64,000 nucleotides of DNA from Dryomyza anilis (taxonomy: Eukaryota > Arthropoda > Insecta > Diptera > Dryomyzidae). Below, piece after piece: positions 13,626-26,490 of the stretch. Position numbers and translations under genes: made by a program. The DNA is taken from NCBI GenBank assembly GCA_951804985.1, contig OX638133.1, positions 4,608,501 to 4,672,500 of the forward strand, given 5' to 3'. Within the stretch, counting starts at the first letter, position 1. Each line of letters starts with the position of its first letter. The notes beneath the pieces are model-generated. The model was not told the origin of the DNA. It was given only the letters and a program-made list of their open reading frames with translations, and did no database searches.

Positions 13626-14049
13626 ACATTTGCTGTTTACTAATCAAATATAACAAATATATTTTTTTTGAATTATATCAACCCTATAAGTTCTTCATTT
13701 ATGGGTAATTTTGAATACAGTTAATAGGGTCTAAATATAGCTTTAAAATTGCCTACACGGATAGAAGTGATTTGTTTGAATTTGCTTGAATGTAATTAAA
13801 AAATAATACGAAATCTTCATACATGTATTATGAGTGAAGTGTAATTAAATTACTGTTCAGATGGCAATAACATATTACTATGTGTAAACATTTTATATAT
13901 TCCCCAGCAGAATCTGTCAAACTTATCATTAATATGTTACAATACAAACATAACATTTAAATTGCATTTGAATATACTATTTCTTGGCAGTTTACTTGGT
14001 TATAACTATGTTTAAAAACAAACAGAAAATGCTATTCAAATCTAATTAT

Positions 14050-14460
14050 AACGTATGTTCGCAACGCTCGTCTTCATTCGATTAGTTATCGACAGACGAA
14101 GTTGGCAACGTAGCGCAGCATTTTCTACCGACGCCATCTTTTGAACATATTGATGTTTAATAACAAACAAAAAAGAAATTGGATTTAAATAAATTTATTC
14201 TTCAAACATTCTTCTTGTATACGAATTTGGCACTCGTTGAGCAGAATTTTCTATCTACGTTTCTTTTGTCATCGTTTGAAGTATGTATTGGTCTTTTTAA
14301 ACATACTAATGTTTAAAGAAACCAAAAAAATGAAATTAGATGTAAATAAAAGTATTCTTATAATATTTTTCTTGTATACGAAGTTGACACTCGGTGACCG
14401 CCATTTTCTGCATACGTGCCTTTTGATGTTTGTTGAGAAAACGTATTCGTATCGGTAATA
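14050..14460. repeat. Diverged tandem units of ~125-160 bp
   Basis: Three units start with gaagttggca / gaatttggcac / gaagttgacac (14098, 14222, 14382), each followed by a cattttct-type word and, in the first two, a tgtttaa...aacaaac/aaaccaa stretch. The overlapping open frames at 14237-14469 come from this repeat. Confidence 0.6.
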
Positions 14461-14469
14461 CGACATCAT

Positions 14470-17145
14470 TTGTAAATTTTAAAAATATACAATTTGTGGT
14501 ACAAAGAGTACAAATAGTAACAAATAATATAATTTAATAGTGCAGTATATAATTTAATTGTTCCTGAATGTTTTTCAAAAAATATTGTGAAAAGCCGACA
14601 CGGATATTTTATCAAAAAAACCACAACTGACAAATCAGTTTTCGGCATAGTTTTTTACAACAGGCTCCGCGAATTCCTTGCCAACACTATGTGCTGTACT
14701 GAGACTTGTGCATTTAAAAATGTGTATATGAATTCGATTATTATTAATTCCCACTGTGTATGTTTAATGATTTTTAATAAAATTAATTAAAAATCAATAT
14801 TTTATTTTATTTTCAGTATTTCTTTCCAAAAATATTTAGATATGTTTTTACACAAACATACAACTTTTTGAACTGAAACAACTGATATGTTTCTCTGGAA
14901 ACATATTTATATTCAAGTCGTTCCAAATCATGTTATATTTTAAACATATTTATGTTTCGGTTCAAATATTTATTTTGTTTGGATGTAGTAATTATTATGT
15001 TTCTATTAGAACATATGCCATCTTAAGGGGCAACATCTAAATGATTCCGTGATATCATAATGTAAATCAGAGCTCATTACAACACTGTTCAAGTCTTAAG
15101 ACAACCCTGTTTACAAATGATTTATCAGGCAATTATATATTATGTTTACATAAAATTCCAAACATACATGTTAATGCCTGCAATATTATGTTTGGGAGAA
15201 CCATTTTTTTTGGCAGAGTGTATAAATCACTGAAAATATAAATTATGATTGTATTATCTTTCGGTTTTTATGACAAAAACATCAATTTTGTTTTTAATAC
15301 GGTAAGAGTTTTTAAAAATTATATCTTGATATAGATTTCATTAATATATTAAATTTGTTTATATTTGCAACGAAAAGTTGTAATGTTGGATACAACCTCC
15401 CGCAAGTTATGATTGTTGCAATCACATTATGATTCCTGCAAGAAAGTCACTAAGAAAACATGATTACCACAATTATAATTCAAATTATTGCATAATACCG
15501 TGATAATAAAACGGAGGCAATCATGTTTATTCTGTGAATGAGTAATAATAAACATGATTTTTATATTACTTCATTTTGCCGCAATAAAGAAATCATTAGT
15601 ATTTGTTATTTCACAAATTTAACACTTTATATTTACCGTATTACTCCATCAAACAAATGTTCAACATTTTTAGTATGTTGCTAATTTTGTTTTAATTGCT
15701 TAAGCAAACAAACATAAAATCAGTTAACATTTTTATATTATTGAAGGTCATCGCATTAACAGCCCATATATAAATGATACGTATATTTTCGATAATATGC
15801 AAGAGCACTAAAAACAGTTATGAGTTTATGTTAATTTGTCAAAACTTGTTTTGGGTTATATTATGGCTCGTCTTTTTAACAGTTTGAACAAGTTCGAATG
15901 TGGTATGGCTTGTCGGAAAGATATTTTAGAAAATGTTATATAATTTAATAATACAGGGCGGTGAATTGAGTTTTAATAGAAAGAGCTATATTGAGAGAGG
16001 AATATATGTAATTGAGGCCATCATGTTTATCACTTGACATTGTTGATTCAATCATTTCTCACTAAGTAAAATTGACATGATACTTTTGAACATGATAGAG
16101 GGAATCATATTTTTTATTGGCTTGCAGAGATAAACAATTTAATGAAATCATATTCCAAAAAGAGAAAAAAATTAGAAAAAGGAATATTATTGAAATCAAC
16201 ATGATCCTTTCTCCACTTTAATCATATTACACAATTTTTAGAAACACATGATACTTTTATAAAAATAAAATATATTTGGAAAATTATAAAATGATTCGTA
16301 TCTATAAATGTGTGAGAAATATCATTTTCATCTATGCGATAATTGCGCAAAATTAAAAAAATTATAAAGCACCAAATGTTTCAATGGTATTATATCAACA
16401 AAGAATTCTAATATTATAAAATGAAGTTATAAATAATATTATCATTTATCATACTGATATTCATAACAACTAAGAGATGATTATATTTTATAACTAAAAG
16501 TTCAAATGCTTAAAATATGTTCAATATTAAAGCATTTCTGGAAATTACCTATATGAACTATACGTTTGAACACGGAAAGTAATAATAAAAGAAATCCCCA
16601 AATTAAAATTGATTTAATGCAATCATTTTAATGTACCGCTCATTGTGTTACAACATTCACGCATTTTTAACAATATCATGTCGTTAATAACGAGCCATCA
16701 ATTGAAATCAATAAATGTTAAATTCAAATTTTAGCTTCACGCCAAACATTTTGCAATATCCGTTATTGCTAATAAAGAAGCACGTACAACAACAAAAACC
16801 AAATAGCTACAATATTAATAAACATCAAGCAATAATAAATTGGCAATCAAATTGTTTTAAAGAAATTGCAACACGTGCAGCGTGCCAAGCAACATAAAAA
16901 CGAGCAGCAGCAACACCAACAACAGAAGCAGCAGCGGCCCAACTGCGTTAGCCGCGTGTTGAGGGCAACATAGTGTTGTTGTTGTTATCGTTATTATTAA
17001 TTTTATGATTACAATGAAGCAATTTCTTTATTGAGACGATAAATAACAATAAATGAAAAATACTTGACTTTTAGACCGCAAAAATTATTTAAAATAATTT
17101 GCAGTGAAAATTAAATTGTTTGAGCCTAATTTAGACGCAAATTAA
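14470..17145. other. Intronic sequence, no gene recognised
   Basis: This is strongly AT-rich DNA with scattered catgatt/atcatgtt words and, at 16890-16990, a short CAG/GTT-rich stretch of higher GC. No splice-supported exon and no clear repeat array. Confidence 0.5.
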
Positions 17146-17149
17146 ATAT

Positions 17150-19480
17150 GAGTAGAAAATCAATTTTTGACTCGAAAATAAAATGTTGACTCGAAAATCA
17201 AATTTAGTCATGAAAATAAAATTTTGACTGGAAAATCAAATTATGACTCGAAAATCAAATATTAACTTCAAAATCAAATTTTAACTTGAAAATCAAATTT
17301 TGACTTGAAAATCAAATTTTGATTTGAAAATAAAATTTTGACTTGAAAATCAAAGTTTGACTCGAAAATCATATTATGAATCGAAAATCAAATTTTGATT
17401 TCAAATTCAAATTATGACTTGAAAATCCAATTTTATCTTGAAAATCAAGTTTTGACTTAAAATCAAATTATGACTCGAAAATCAAATTTGATTTCAAATT
17501 CAAATTTTAACTTGAAAATCAAATTTTGACTTAAAATCAAATTTTGACTGGAAAATCAAATTATGACTCGAAAATCAAATAATGAGTTCAAAATCAAATT
17601 TAGACTCGAAAATCAAATTTAGACTCGAAAATCAAATTTTGACTCGAAAATAATATTTTGACTTGAAAATAAAATTATGACTTCGAAATCAAATTTTGAC
17701 ACGAAAATAAAATTTTGCTTTGAAAATCAAATTTTGACTTGAAAATCAATATTTTGACTCGAAAATCAAATTTAGACTCAAAAATCAAATTTTGACTCGA
17801 AAATCAAATTTAGACTCGAAAATCAAATTTTGACTCGAAAATCAAATTTTGACTTGAAAATAGAATTTCGACTTGAAAATCAAATTTAGACTCGAAAATC
17901 AAATTTAGACTCGAACATCAAATTTAGACTCAAAAATCAAATTTTGACGCGAAATCAAATTTTGACTCGAATATCAAATATTGATTTCAAAATCAAATTT
18001 TGACTCGAAAATCAAATTTAGACTCGAAAATCAAATTTTGACTAGAAAATCAAATATCAAATTTTGACCTGAAAATCAAATTTTGACTCGAAAATCAAAT
18101 TTTGACTTGAAAATCAAATTTAGACTCGAAAATCAAATTTTGACTCGAAATCAAATTTTGACTCGAATATCAAATTTTGACTCGTTAATCAAATTTAGAC
18201 TCAAAATAAAATTTAGACTCGAAAATTAAATTTTGACTCAAAAATCAAATTTTGACTCGAAAATCAAATTTTGATTCAAAAATCAAATTTTGACTTGAAA
18301 ATCTAATTTTGACTTGAAAATAAAATTCTTACTCGAAAATCAAATTTAGACTCGAACATCAAATTTAGACTCAAAAATCAAATTTTGACGCGAAATCAAA
18401 TTTTGACTCGAATATCAAATATTGACTTCAAAATCAAATTTTGACTCGAAAATCAAATTTAGACTCGAAAATCAAATTTTGACTAGAAAATCAAATATCA
18501 AATTTTGACCTGAAAATCAAATTTTGACTCGAAAATCAAATTTAGACTCGAAAATCAAATTTTGACTCGAAAATCAAATTTTGACTTGAAAATAGAATTT
18601 CGACTTGAAAATCAAATTTAGACTCGAAAATCAAATTTAGACTCGAACATCAAATTTAGACTCAAAAATCAAATTTTGACGCGAAATCAAATTTTGACTC
18701 GAATATCAAATATTGACTTCAAAATCAAATTTTGACTCGAAAATCAAATTTAGACTCGAAAATCAAATTTTGACTAGAAAATCAAATATCAAATTTTGAC
18801 CTGAAAATCAAATTTTGACTCGAAAATCAAATTTTGACTTGAAAATCAAATTTAGACTCGAAAATCAAATTTTGACTCGAAATCAAATTTTGACTCGAAA
18901 TCAAATTTTGACTCGAATATCAAATTTTGACTCGTTAATCAAATTTAGACTCAAAATAAAATTTAGACTCGAAAATTAAATTTTGACTCGAAAATCAAAT
19001 TTTGACTCGAAAATCAAATTTTGATTCAAAAATCAAATTTTGACTTGAAAATCTAATTTTGACTTGAAAATAAAATTTTGACTCGAAAATAAAATTGTGA
19101 CTCGAAAATCAAATTATGACTCGAAAATTAAATTATGAGTCGAAAACCTTGAAAATCAATTTTTTACATGATTTTAATTTTTGACTTAAAAATCAAATTT
19201 TATTTTAAAATCAAATTTTGACTTGAAAATCCAATTTAGACTCAAAAATCAAATTTAGACTTGAAAATCAAAATTTTACTTAGAAATCAAATTTTGACTG
19301 AAAAATAAAATCTGGTTCGAAAATCAAATATTTTATTCAAAATCAAATTTAGAGTCAAAAATCAAATTTTGACTTTAAAATTAAATTATAATTCGAAAAT
19401 CGAATTTTGACACAAATATCAAATTTGAAAATCAAATTTTGACTCGAAAATAAAATTGTGACTCGAAAATCAATACTCAA
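17150..19480 (+). repeat. 19-bp minisatellite array B (caaattttgactcgaaaat)
   Basis: About 2.3 kb of head-to-tail 19-bp units, caaattttgactcgaaaat, with variants gactt, gactc and tagact. A higher-order block marked by gactcgaacatc, then gacgcgaaatc, then gaatatcaaatattga recurs at 17908, 18349 and 18640, which shows recent segmental amplification. Unit design matches arrays A, C and D. Confidence 0.95.
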
Positions 19481-20285
19481 GTGACTAAAATTTAAATATT
19501 CACTATTAACTGTAAATTGCAACTTCTACAAACAAAAGTTCGCCATAAATTCTCATTAAACAACAATTTACAATAGTTGTAATGTTGCTGCTAAAACAAT
19601 CATTATTTGTAGCAACATATATCGCAGCAGCTGTTTTCGGCGACATCGCTCGCATCTGCTGGATCTTCTGCTTCGATTACAAAACAGCAGCCGAGCCTTA
19701 AATATACCAAAAAAAAAAAAACAGACAGACTTTGTTGCCCTTTTTTGCCGCAATTGTCATTAGCAACAGTGACAACAACAGCACCAATAACAACTAACAG
19801 AGTGCAAGATGCAGAGCACGTTTTTGGTTCCAATTCGCAAAATGTCACTGAGTCAGAGACGAGCGACTGACTGACTTACCCAGATTTTGTGCCGCTTTCA
19901 AAGTTTTGTGTCGCTTTATTTCGAGATTTGCAACACTTTGCATTTTATTCAAATTTTTTGCATCTTTTTTTTTTTAATACACGGATGCGCCGACGCGGAT
20001 GCTGCATGAACTTTGCTGCTTTTTGGCAACAAAATAAAAGAAAAATAAATTTATAATTCAACGAAAGTTGCTCGTGACGAGGTCATCGCTAATGACGCGT
20101 CTTAAAAAATGTGGAATTTTGCAGGGTATTTAATGCGGCCAGCAGGTGTTTTTCAAATCGCTTATATTGTACAATATTGCAATTTTTAAAAGATGCTAAA
20201 TTCGGCTAGGATTTGACACCCAATCAACAAACAAATTACTTAAGAATCAAAAAAAAAAAAGGATAAACACTCTAATCAAAGACAA
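19480..20285. other. Spacer between the two facing 19-bp arrays
   Basis: About 800 bases of unique sequence with moderate GC at 19570-19880. Open frames here are on the minus strand and run through CAG/CAACA-type words. No gene is recognised. It would form the loop if the flanking arrays paired. Confidence 0.5.
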
Positions 20286-21345
20286 AATTTGCTTTTTAGT
20301 CAAAATTAAATTCTATTTCTAACCAAAAATTGATTTTCAAGAAAAATTTGATTATTGATTAAATATTTGACTTTCATGTTAATTTCGTATCGAGTCAAAA
20401 ACAGATTTTCGAGTCAGAATTTGATTTTCAAGTCAAGATATGATTTTCGAGTCAAAATTGGATTTTCAAGTCAAAATTTGATTTTTGAGTCAATATTTTA
20501 TTTTTTTATCAAGTCCAAATTTGATTTTCTAGTCAAAATTTAATTTTCAAGTCAAAATTCAATTTTCGAGTTAGAATTTTCAAGTCAAAATTTAATTTTC
20601 GAGTTAGAATTTCATTATCAATTCAAAATTGATTTACTGTCAAATTTTGATTTTTCGTAAAAATTTGATTTTCAAGTCAAAATTTTATTTTCGAGTCAAA
20701 ATTTAATTTTCAGGTCAAAATTTAACTTTCAGGTCAAAATTTCATTTTCGAGTGAAAATTTTACTATCAAGTCACAATTCATTTTTCGAATCAAAATTTT
20801 GAGATTTGAGTCAAAATTTTATTTTCGAGTCAAAATTTGATTTTTTGGTCAAAATTTGATATTCAAGTCAAAATTTCATTATCAAGTTAAAATTGATTTT
20901 CAAGTCAAAATTTGATTTTCTAGTCAAAATTTGAATTTCAGATCAAAATTTGACTTTCTGGTTAAAATTTCATTTTCGAGTCAAAATTTTATTATCAAGT
21001 CACAATTCAATTTTCGAGTCAAAATTTTGAGATTTGAGTTAAAATTTGATGTTCAGTCGAAATTTTATTTTCGAGTCAAAATTTGATTTTTTGGTCAAAA
21101 TTTGATATTCAAGTCAAAATTTCATTATCAAGTTAAAATTGATTTTCAAGTCAAAATTTGATTTTCTAGTCAAAATTTGATTTTCAGATCAAAATTTGAC
21201 TTTCAGGTTAAAATTTCATTTTCGAGTCAAAATTTTGAGATTTGAGTCAAAATTTTTTTATGATTTTATTGTAAAAATTTGATTTTATAGTTAAAATTTT
21301 ATTGCATAGTTAAAATTTTATTTCATAGTTAAAATTTGATTTAAA
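20285..21345 (-). repeat. 19-bp minisatellite array C, inverted relative to B
   Basis: Units read attttcgagtcaaaatttg on the plus strand, the reverse complement of array B's unit. A longer block (20810-20970) recurs at 21040-21220, with ttttggtcaaaatttgatat and tcaagttaaaattgatt in both. The last units at 21250-21345 are degenerate. Confidence 0.92.
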
Positions 21346-21349
21346 TGCA

Positions 21350-22670
21350 AAAATATATTTTTGCGAGCTCAAGTCTAGCCAGATACAAAATTGATGCGTT
21401 TTAAATTTCAAATGTTATTTCTGAATTTGAATAGATCTTTTTTGAATATAAATTATTTATTTCTGAATAAATATTATTTTAATTTTTTTATTTTTATTTT
21501 TACCTCCCATAAATTTAATTCCAATAAACCCTTTAATTTGTAAAATGGACAAGTAATAAATTAAAAATTAATTAATAAATACCGCAGAGACTTGAAATCA
21601 AAATTCCGCCTACTTGCGACTAAAACACTAATTTATGACTAATGTTTGTTTAATGCATTGACTAAATATCAATTAATTCATTGTCTCCACCTACTCTATC
21701 AATAAAAACCTCACGATTTTCTGCTGTAACTTCATGATCATGTTATATATACACATCGTTGTTTTGTGCTATGTCATAATTTGGTACTTCATCAAAAAAC
21801 ATACTTCTTACAATGTTTGGTGGTTTTGTATTTTTCTTATATTTCTATTTCTTCTATTGCTTCTACTACTTTTTTTACTGTTTTTTTGTCATCATCTGCT
21901 GTTGCTCTTCATCATCTACATTCTGATTCACAGCGTACAACATGATCATGTAATTGCACATTTTTCACATTCAAATTACAAAATCCACTTCAACTCCAAG
22001 TTGAAAAATACAAAAAAACGAAAATGCTATGCATTGCAAATGATTGCGGTGCCAATAAGATAGACAGCAACATAACGACATCTTCGGCAACATAGAGCAA
22101 CAAATCAGCAAAAATAAAAAAAATGGGGAAAAAATTGCCACAGAACATTTCGTGACATTTAGGCGTCGCATGCAACCATTTGCATTGTATGGGTTGTGAG
22201 TATTTTATTTTTCCTTTTTTTCGGTATTTTTTATTTATTTTTAATGTTACCACTTTGGTTGGCTTAAAGTGTTGGAGGAATTTTGATGGCTGATGTTATT
22301 TATGCAATGTAAATGAAGAATACATGATTTTTGAGGGATAATTTAAACAAACAAGAACCAAAACGAAAAAAAATGTGCATAAATTGAATACTTCCGAATA
22401 ACATTTAAACAAAAAAAAAATTAACTTAAAACTCAATTAAAATTGAGAGCTAATTAAAATTGAGAGCTTATTAAAATTGAGAGCTAATAATATTGTTTTT
22501 TTTTTCTATTTATTAAAATTAATGGTATTCTAAATTATAGTTTCATATTCCATTTTAACTGAGAAAATGAATCTGGGAAAATTCGAAAAACAATAATGAG
22601 ATTTTCGATTTTAAATTTATAAAATTCCAAACTAAATGCATTTGAGATGTTGAATGAGAATTTATCAAAT
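21350..22670. other. Intronic sequence, no gene recognised
   Basis: AT-rich, with three copies of the short word ttaaaattgagagct at about 22436-22486 and poly-T/poly-A runs. The frames at 21734-22253 are composed of F/L/I-rich residues from T-rich DNA. Confidence 0.5.
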
Positions 22671-22676
22671 TCACCG

Positions 22677-23497
22677 AAAAAATACTGCATTAAAAATAAT
22701 TAAAAATGTCTTGAAAATAAATACATATGTATTTGATTTATGTCCAAGGGCAAATGTATTTGTTTTTACTACATTCTGTATATATTTAAACGTCATGGAA
22801 AATGTAGACAAACGACTACAGTTGTTTTAATTTTTACTACATTCTGTATTTATTTAAACGTAAAGTAAACGACATATGCATTTATTTTAAGTACATTCCG
22901 CATTTCATATTTTTATTTCGTATATGGTTTCAATCCTTACAGACTAGCAAACATCTTAATACTAACCAAAAAATACAATTATAAATATTAAATAACAAAT
23001 TTTTAAATAGTCATTTAGGAAACTAAAAATCAATCTTATCTGATATTTATTTAAACGTAATTAGAAATGTAGAAAATATTTGTATAATACATTTTATGTA
23101 CACGTAGTTCAACTACCTACTAATTCTGGAATATGTTTTTTTTTTTTTTTGGAATATCTACAAAGATCCACAGAACTCAGACAGACTATATCCATTATAC
23201 AGTGAAATCTATTCCCTACAATTTTGTGGTTAATATCACCACGAGCGCCCATGCCAAAGACGGGATTCGAACCCGAGACCTTCAGAATGCAAGTCCTGCG
23301 CGCTACCTCTGGACTGCTGAGGCCGGCTATCGAATTTGTAGAAAACGAATTTATAATACATAATACATTGTGTAGTAAAATCAAGTCAAATAAAAACAAA
23401 TGTATTTAAAATATAAGAAAATGTTGTAGAACTGAATTTATGCAAAACGAAGACATAAACGTAGTATAATTTACTATAGTAATTTTTTCAGTGTATA
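22677..23497 (+). mobile_element. MITE-like element of the tactacattctgta family, interrupted by a SINE
   Basis: The ends are inverted: caccgaaaaaatact at the left, and at the right a stretch whose reverse complement is cactgaaaaaattact. The interior has tactacattctgtat twice and atttgatttatgtccaa. The same sequence order occurs at 38560-39335 and part of it at 43350-43860. A 210-bp SINE (23133-23345) sits inside. No protein is encoded. Confidence 0.7.
23133..23345 (-). mobile_element. tRNA-Ala-like SINE with poly-A tail
   Basis: On the minus strand a tRNA-like head (23253-23327) is followed by about 120 bases of body and a 3' poly-A run, seen as poly-T at 23134-23151. The head has a perfect pol III B box (GGTTCGAATCC), a pairable anticodon stem (cagga/ttctg) and the loop cttgcat, which would place TGC as anticodon. 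The acceptor stem is degenerate, so this is a retroposon rather than a functional tRNA. Confidence 0.8.
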
Positions 23498-23570
23498 AAT
23501 TAGTTTTTTCGTTTAAAATTTGGAATGGAAATTTTATCCCTTTTATTTATAATAAATACAATATATAAAA

Positions 23571-23885
23571 CTCGTAGCCGCGGTAGGTCAGTGGTTAGTG
23601 CGTTGGACTGCGAGCCGAAAGGTCTCCGGTTCAAGCCTGGACTGGGGCTAACAACATCTTTTCATAGAAACATTTTTCTATACCGCGCTACCTCTCGTCA
23701 GTAAATGGCAAACCTACGAGAGTAAAACCATTGCCTATGAAAAGCTCTCACCCGCCGTTCGGATTCGCCAATAAACTGTAGGTCCCACCACTTCGAGTAC
23801 AAATATAACAGGCACAGCTTAAAATGGTGAGAGAGCTCGACCGAAGTTCTATACAGGACTGTAGCGCCAAAATATTGTTATTATA
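23571..23885 (+). mobile_element. Full-length tRNA-headed SINE
   Basis: The head (about 23576-23640) carries an A-box-like tcagtggttag and a B box, ggttcaagcct. The body contains ctataccgcgctacctctcg and the 3' part has actgtaggtccc and ccgaagttctatacag, ending in ttgttattat. The 5' half matches 61153-61310 and the 3' tail matches 13571-13625, so these are three copies of one family. The 3' portion looks like a LINE-type tail, which is inferred. Confidence 0.85.
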
Positions 23886-24960
23886 TTTAAAACTTATTTA
23901 TTCAACTTTTTTTGTGTAAAAACTAAAAAAAAAATTTCGAAAACAAAAACTTTTTTAATACAAATTCGATATGTCTAACGACAAAAACTACGATATCATT
24001 TTATATACATTTGTTTCCATCCTGATCGTATTTTTACAGAATTATTAAAAGGGCTATTCATTAGAGGCTATAAATGATATTCTTTCGATAGTTCACAGAA
24101 AAAAATCTTCAATATGATGAATATGATGAAAAAAAATTGTAAATTTTTTCTTTTTTTTATATATATTTTTTTTATAAATATAACTTTTTATTAATAAAAA
24201 GTTGTAATTATAAATAAAACATTTTACTAATTTTTGCATGTCGAGCAAGCATTATTTAAGAAATAACATACAAGAACTATTTGAGAACTGAGAAATACGG
24301 CAAAAAATGAACGAAAAAAAAATATTTTGATTGAAATTTCTTTTAATGAACAGCGTTCTTCAATATGAAGAACATATATGTTGTATTTTATATTTTGGTT
24401 CATTAATATGATGAAACGTATTCTTCACATACAATCATCATATTGAAGAACACTTTTTCGACAGTTACCAAGCGTTCTTCATATTTATGATAGCATTCAT
24501 AACATTGATTTATTTTGCAATTTATCTGGCTTAAATATTTCAAAATATTTTTTATAATCTCCACTTTATTATATCATTTAATATTCCGCAAAAAAATGAT
24601 CTGGAATTTTCCAGGAATAATTTTGACATATTTCGGTCACACACAGATAAATAGAAGTTTGTGAGAAGCGTATGGCACAGACAAAAATATGTTCACCAGT
24701 ATTTATCATATTGATGAATTCATTCATTGAATTAAAATCGTATTTTTTAAATGTTTTCCAATATTTTTTTAACATAAAATTTCAAACAAAAATTTGTTTC
24801 CATTTACATATTTATGTATTTATAATACTTATAAGATTTATAATATTTAATGGCTAATTATGCGACGACGCCATTTCATCTTATTAATGTACAAAATTCA
24901 TCAATATGATGAATTTTGTTCATCAAACCATATTCATTTTGAAGACTTATTTACTCCATA
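23885..24960 (+). mobile_element. Dispersed ttcatcatattga-family element, copy 1
   Basis: The core at 24160-24510 matches 56540-56880 in reverse complement. Shared words include caagcattatttaagaaata, gttcttcaatatgaag, gttcattaatatgatgaaac and cttcatatttatgatagcat. The right edge repeats aattcatcaatatgatgaa near 24897. Edges are not resolved and there is no coding capacity. Confidence 0.65.
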
Positions 24961-26490
24961 TTTTTCTACTTAAAATATTTGGAAAATGTTTCTAAACTGC
25001 CTAGACTCTTCCAGTTTTGTCAACTCATGGTACGCACTACACAAAAACCTCGATTTATCTGTCTGAAATATGCCAGTAAGATTCATAAAAATTGTCAGCT
25101 ATTTTGTTCCGGATGTTTTTTTTTTTTAATTAAAGGAATTATCTCTATATCAGTAGGAATTGTCACAATAATAAAAAAATTCTGGATATTTTATAGAAGT
25201 TCAAAAAACTTCGTGTGTCATAAGTTAGTTTCATAGGCAATTTTGAATTCTTAAAGAATATTGCTGCTTTATAAAAATAAATAAACAGAATTTTAAATTA
25301 AGCGCCAAAAAAAAAAACACTGGAAAAATTAAAAGCAGAATTAAAAGAAAAATAATGCGAAAAAGCAGTTTTAATATGGCAGAACCTTTTAAAAATGCAA
25401 AACGGTGTTTCAAAGATTTTTTTCCCACAACTTCTTTAATTAATAAAAACAACATGGTCAACGTGCTTTAAAGACGCACTCACTTCAGAATGAAGTTGGC
25501 AGCAACAGTTGCTGTAAAAGGCAAAATATAAAAAATTAAAAATAATAAAAAGAATCGAAAAAAGATTTTAAAAAGACCTCTACAAAAATGCGTTACTTGA
25601 GCGCATCTTCAAGTGGTTGGAATTTTAAACAAGCTTTTAAGCTCAAATGGCAACAATAATATAAAAAAAAGATAAAAAATACCTACAGCTGGCGTTTAAA
25701 AACACTACTAAGTGGACTCTGCTGTCTGTATTTTTAACTGAAATTTTAATTTCTGTAGAATTTATGCATTGTAGGTCTCGAGAGCTTTGCATTGCTGCCA
25801 CAAAAGTCTCACAGGAAGTCGCTTATTTTGACTGTGGCCAACAAATGGTTCAAGGATCTTGTGGCTGCCATTGTCTGGTTATTTTTTTTTTAAACCAAAA
25901 CCACACTAACTACATAAAACAAAAGTCAAAACAATAGCATAGACTTTGGAGTACTACGTTTGACTAATGCAAAATAATTGCCAAAAAAATAAAAAAAATC
26001 AGCAACAAAAAATACAAAAATAGTTAAAAGACTTGGCCTACAAATGGCAAAACGCACTTGACGAGTTTTTGGCTTTTGGCTGTTTTTTTTTTTATCGTTG
26101 CCTACAAATTAGCCTGCCACTGCTTTTGGCCATTACAATAAACACAGCACAAACAACCACCGAAAAGGGTGTGCATGACACTGATCGATGATGGGTCTTG
26201 CCTGATTGCTATGTTGTTGTTATTAAATTGGCCATTTAACTAGTCTTAAAGGTCTTTATCATTGAATCTCTAATACGTTTGTGTAACTCTTAATTTGGCT
26301 ATGTTTTTGCCAAAGGGTCTTTTCGGAGAATAGTTTTATTATGAGCTACTGTTACTGGTCTTTAGCAGTGTCGGCTGTAAAATAATCCAATTGTTAGATG
26401 ACGTTAATTAAAGAGTTCGACATTTTATTTAAATTTTAAATCGATCAAATTTAATTTTTGCTATTTCGGAATTCGATTTTTTAAATACTA
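24960..26490. other. Intronic sequence, mostly unique
   Basis: 24980-25090 resembles part of the 26.5-27.8 kb repeat (gtttctaaactgcct and tgtctgaaatatg). The rest is unique intron with A-rich patches; no gene recognised. Confidence 0.5.

Noticed and set aside
17150..21345. CRISPR array
   Set aside because: Units are contiguous 19-mers without spacers, in a eukaryotic intron.
23253..23327. Functional tRNA-Ala gene
   Set aside because: The anticodon arm and B box are good, but the acceptor stem is degenerate and a body plus poly-A tail follow. It is a SINE head.
23576..23640. Functional tRNA gene
   Set aside because: A B box is present, but the anticodon stem has mismatches and the same body sequence follows in a second copy. 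SINE.
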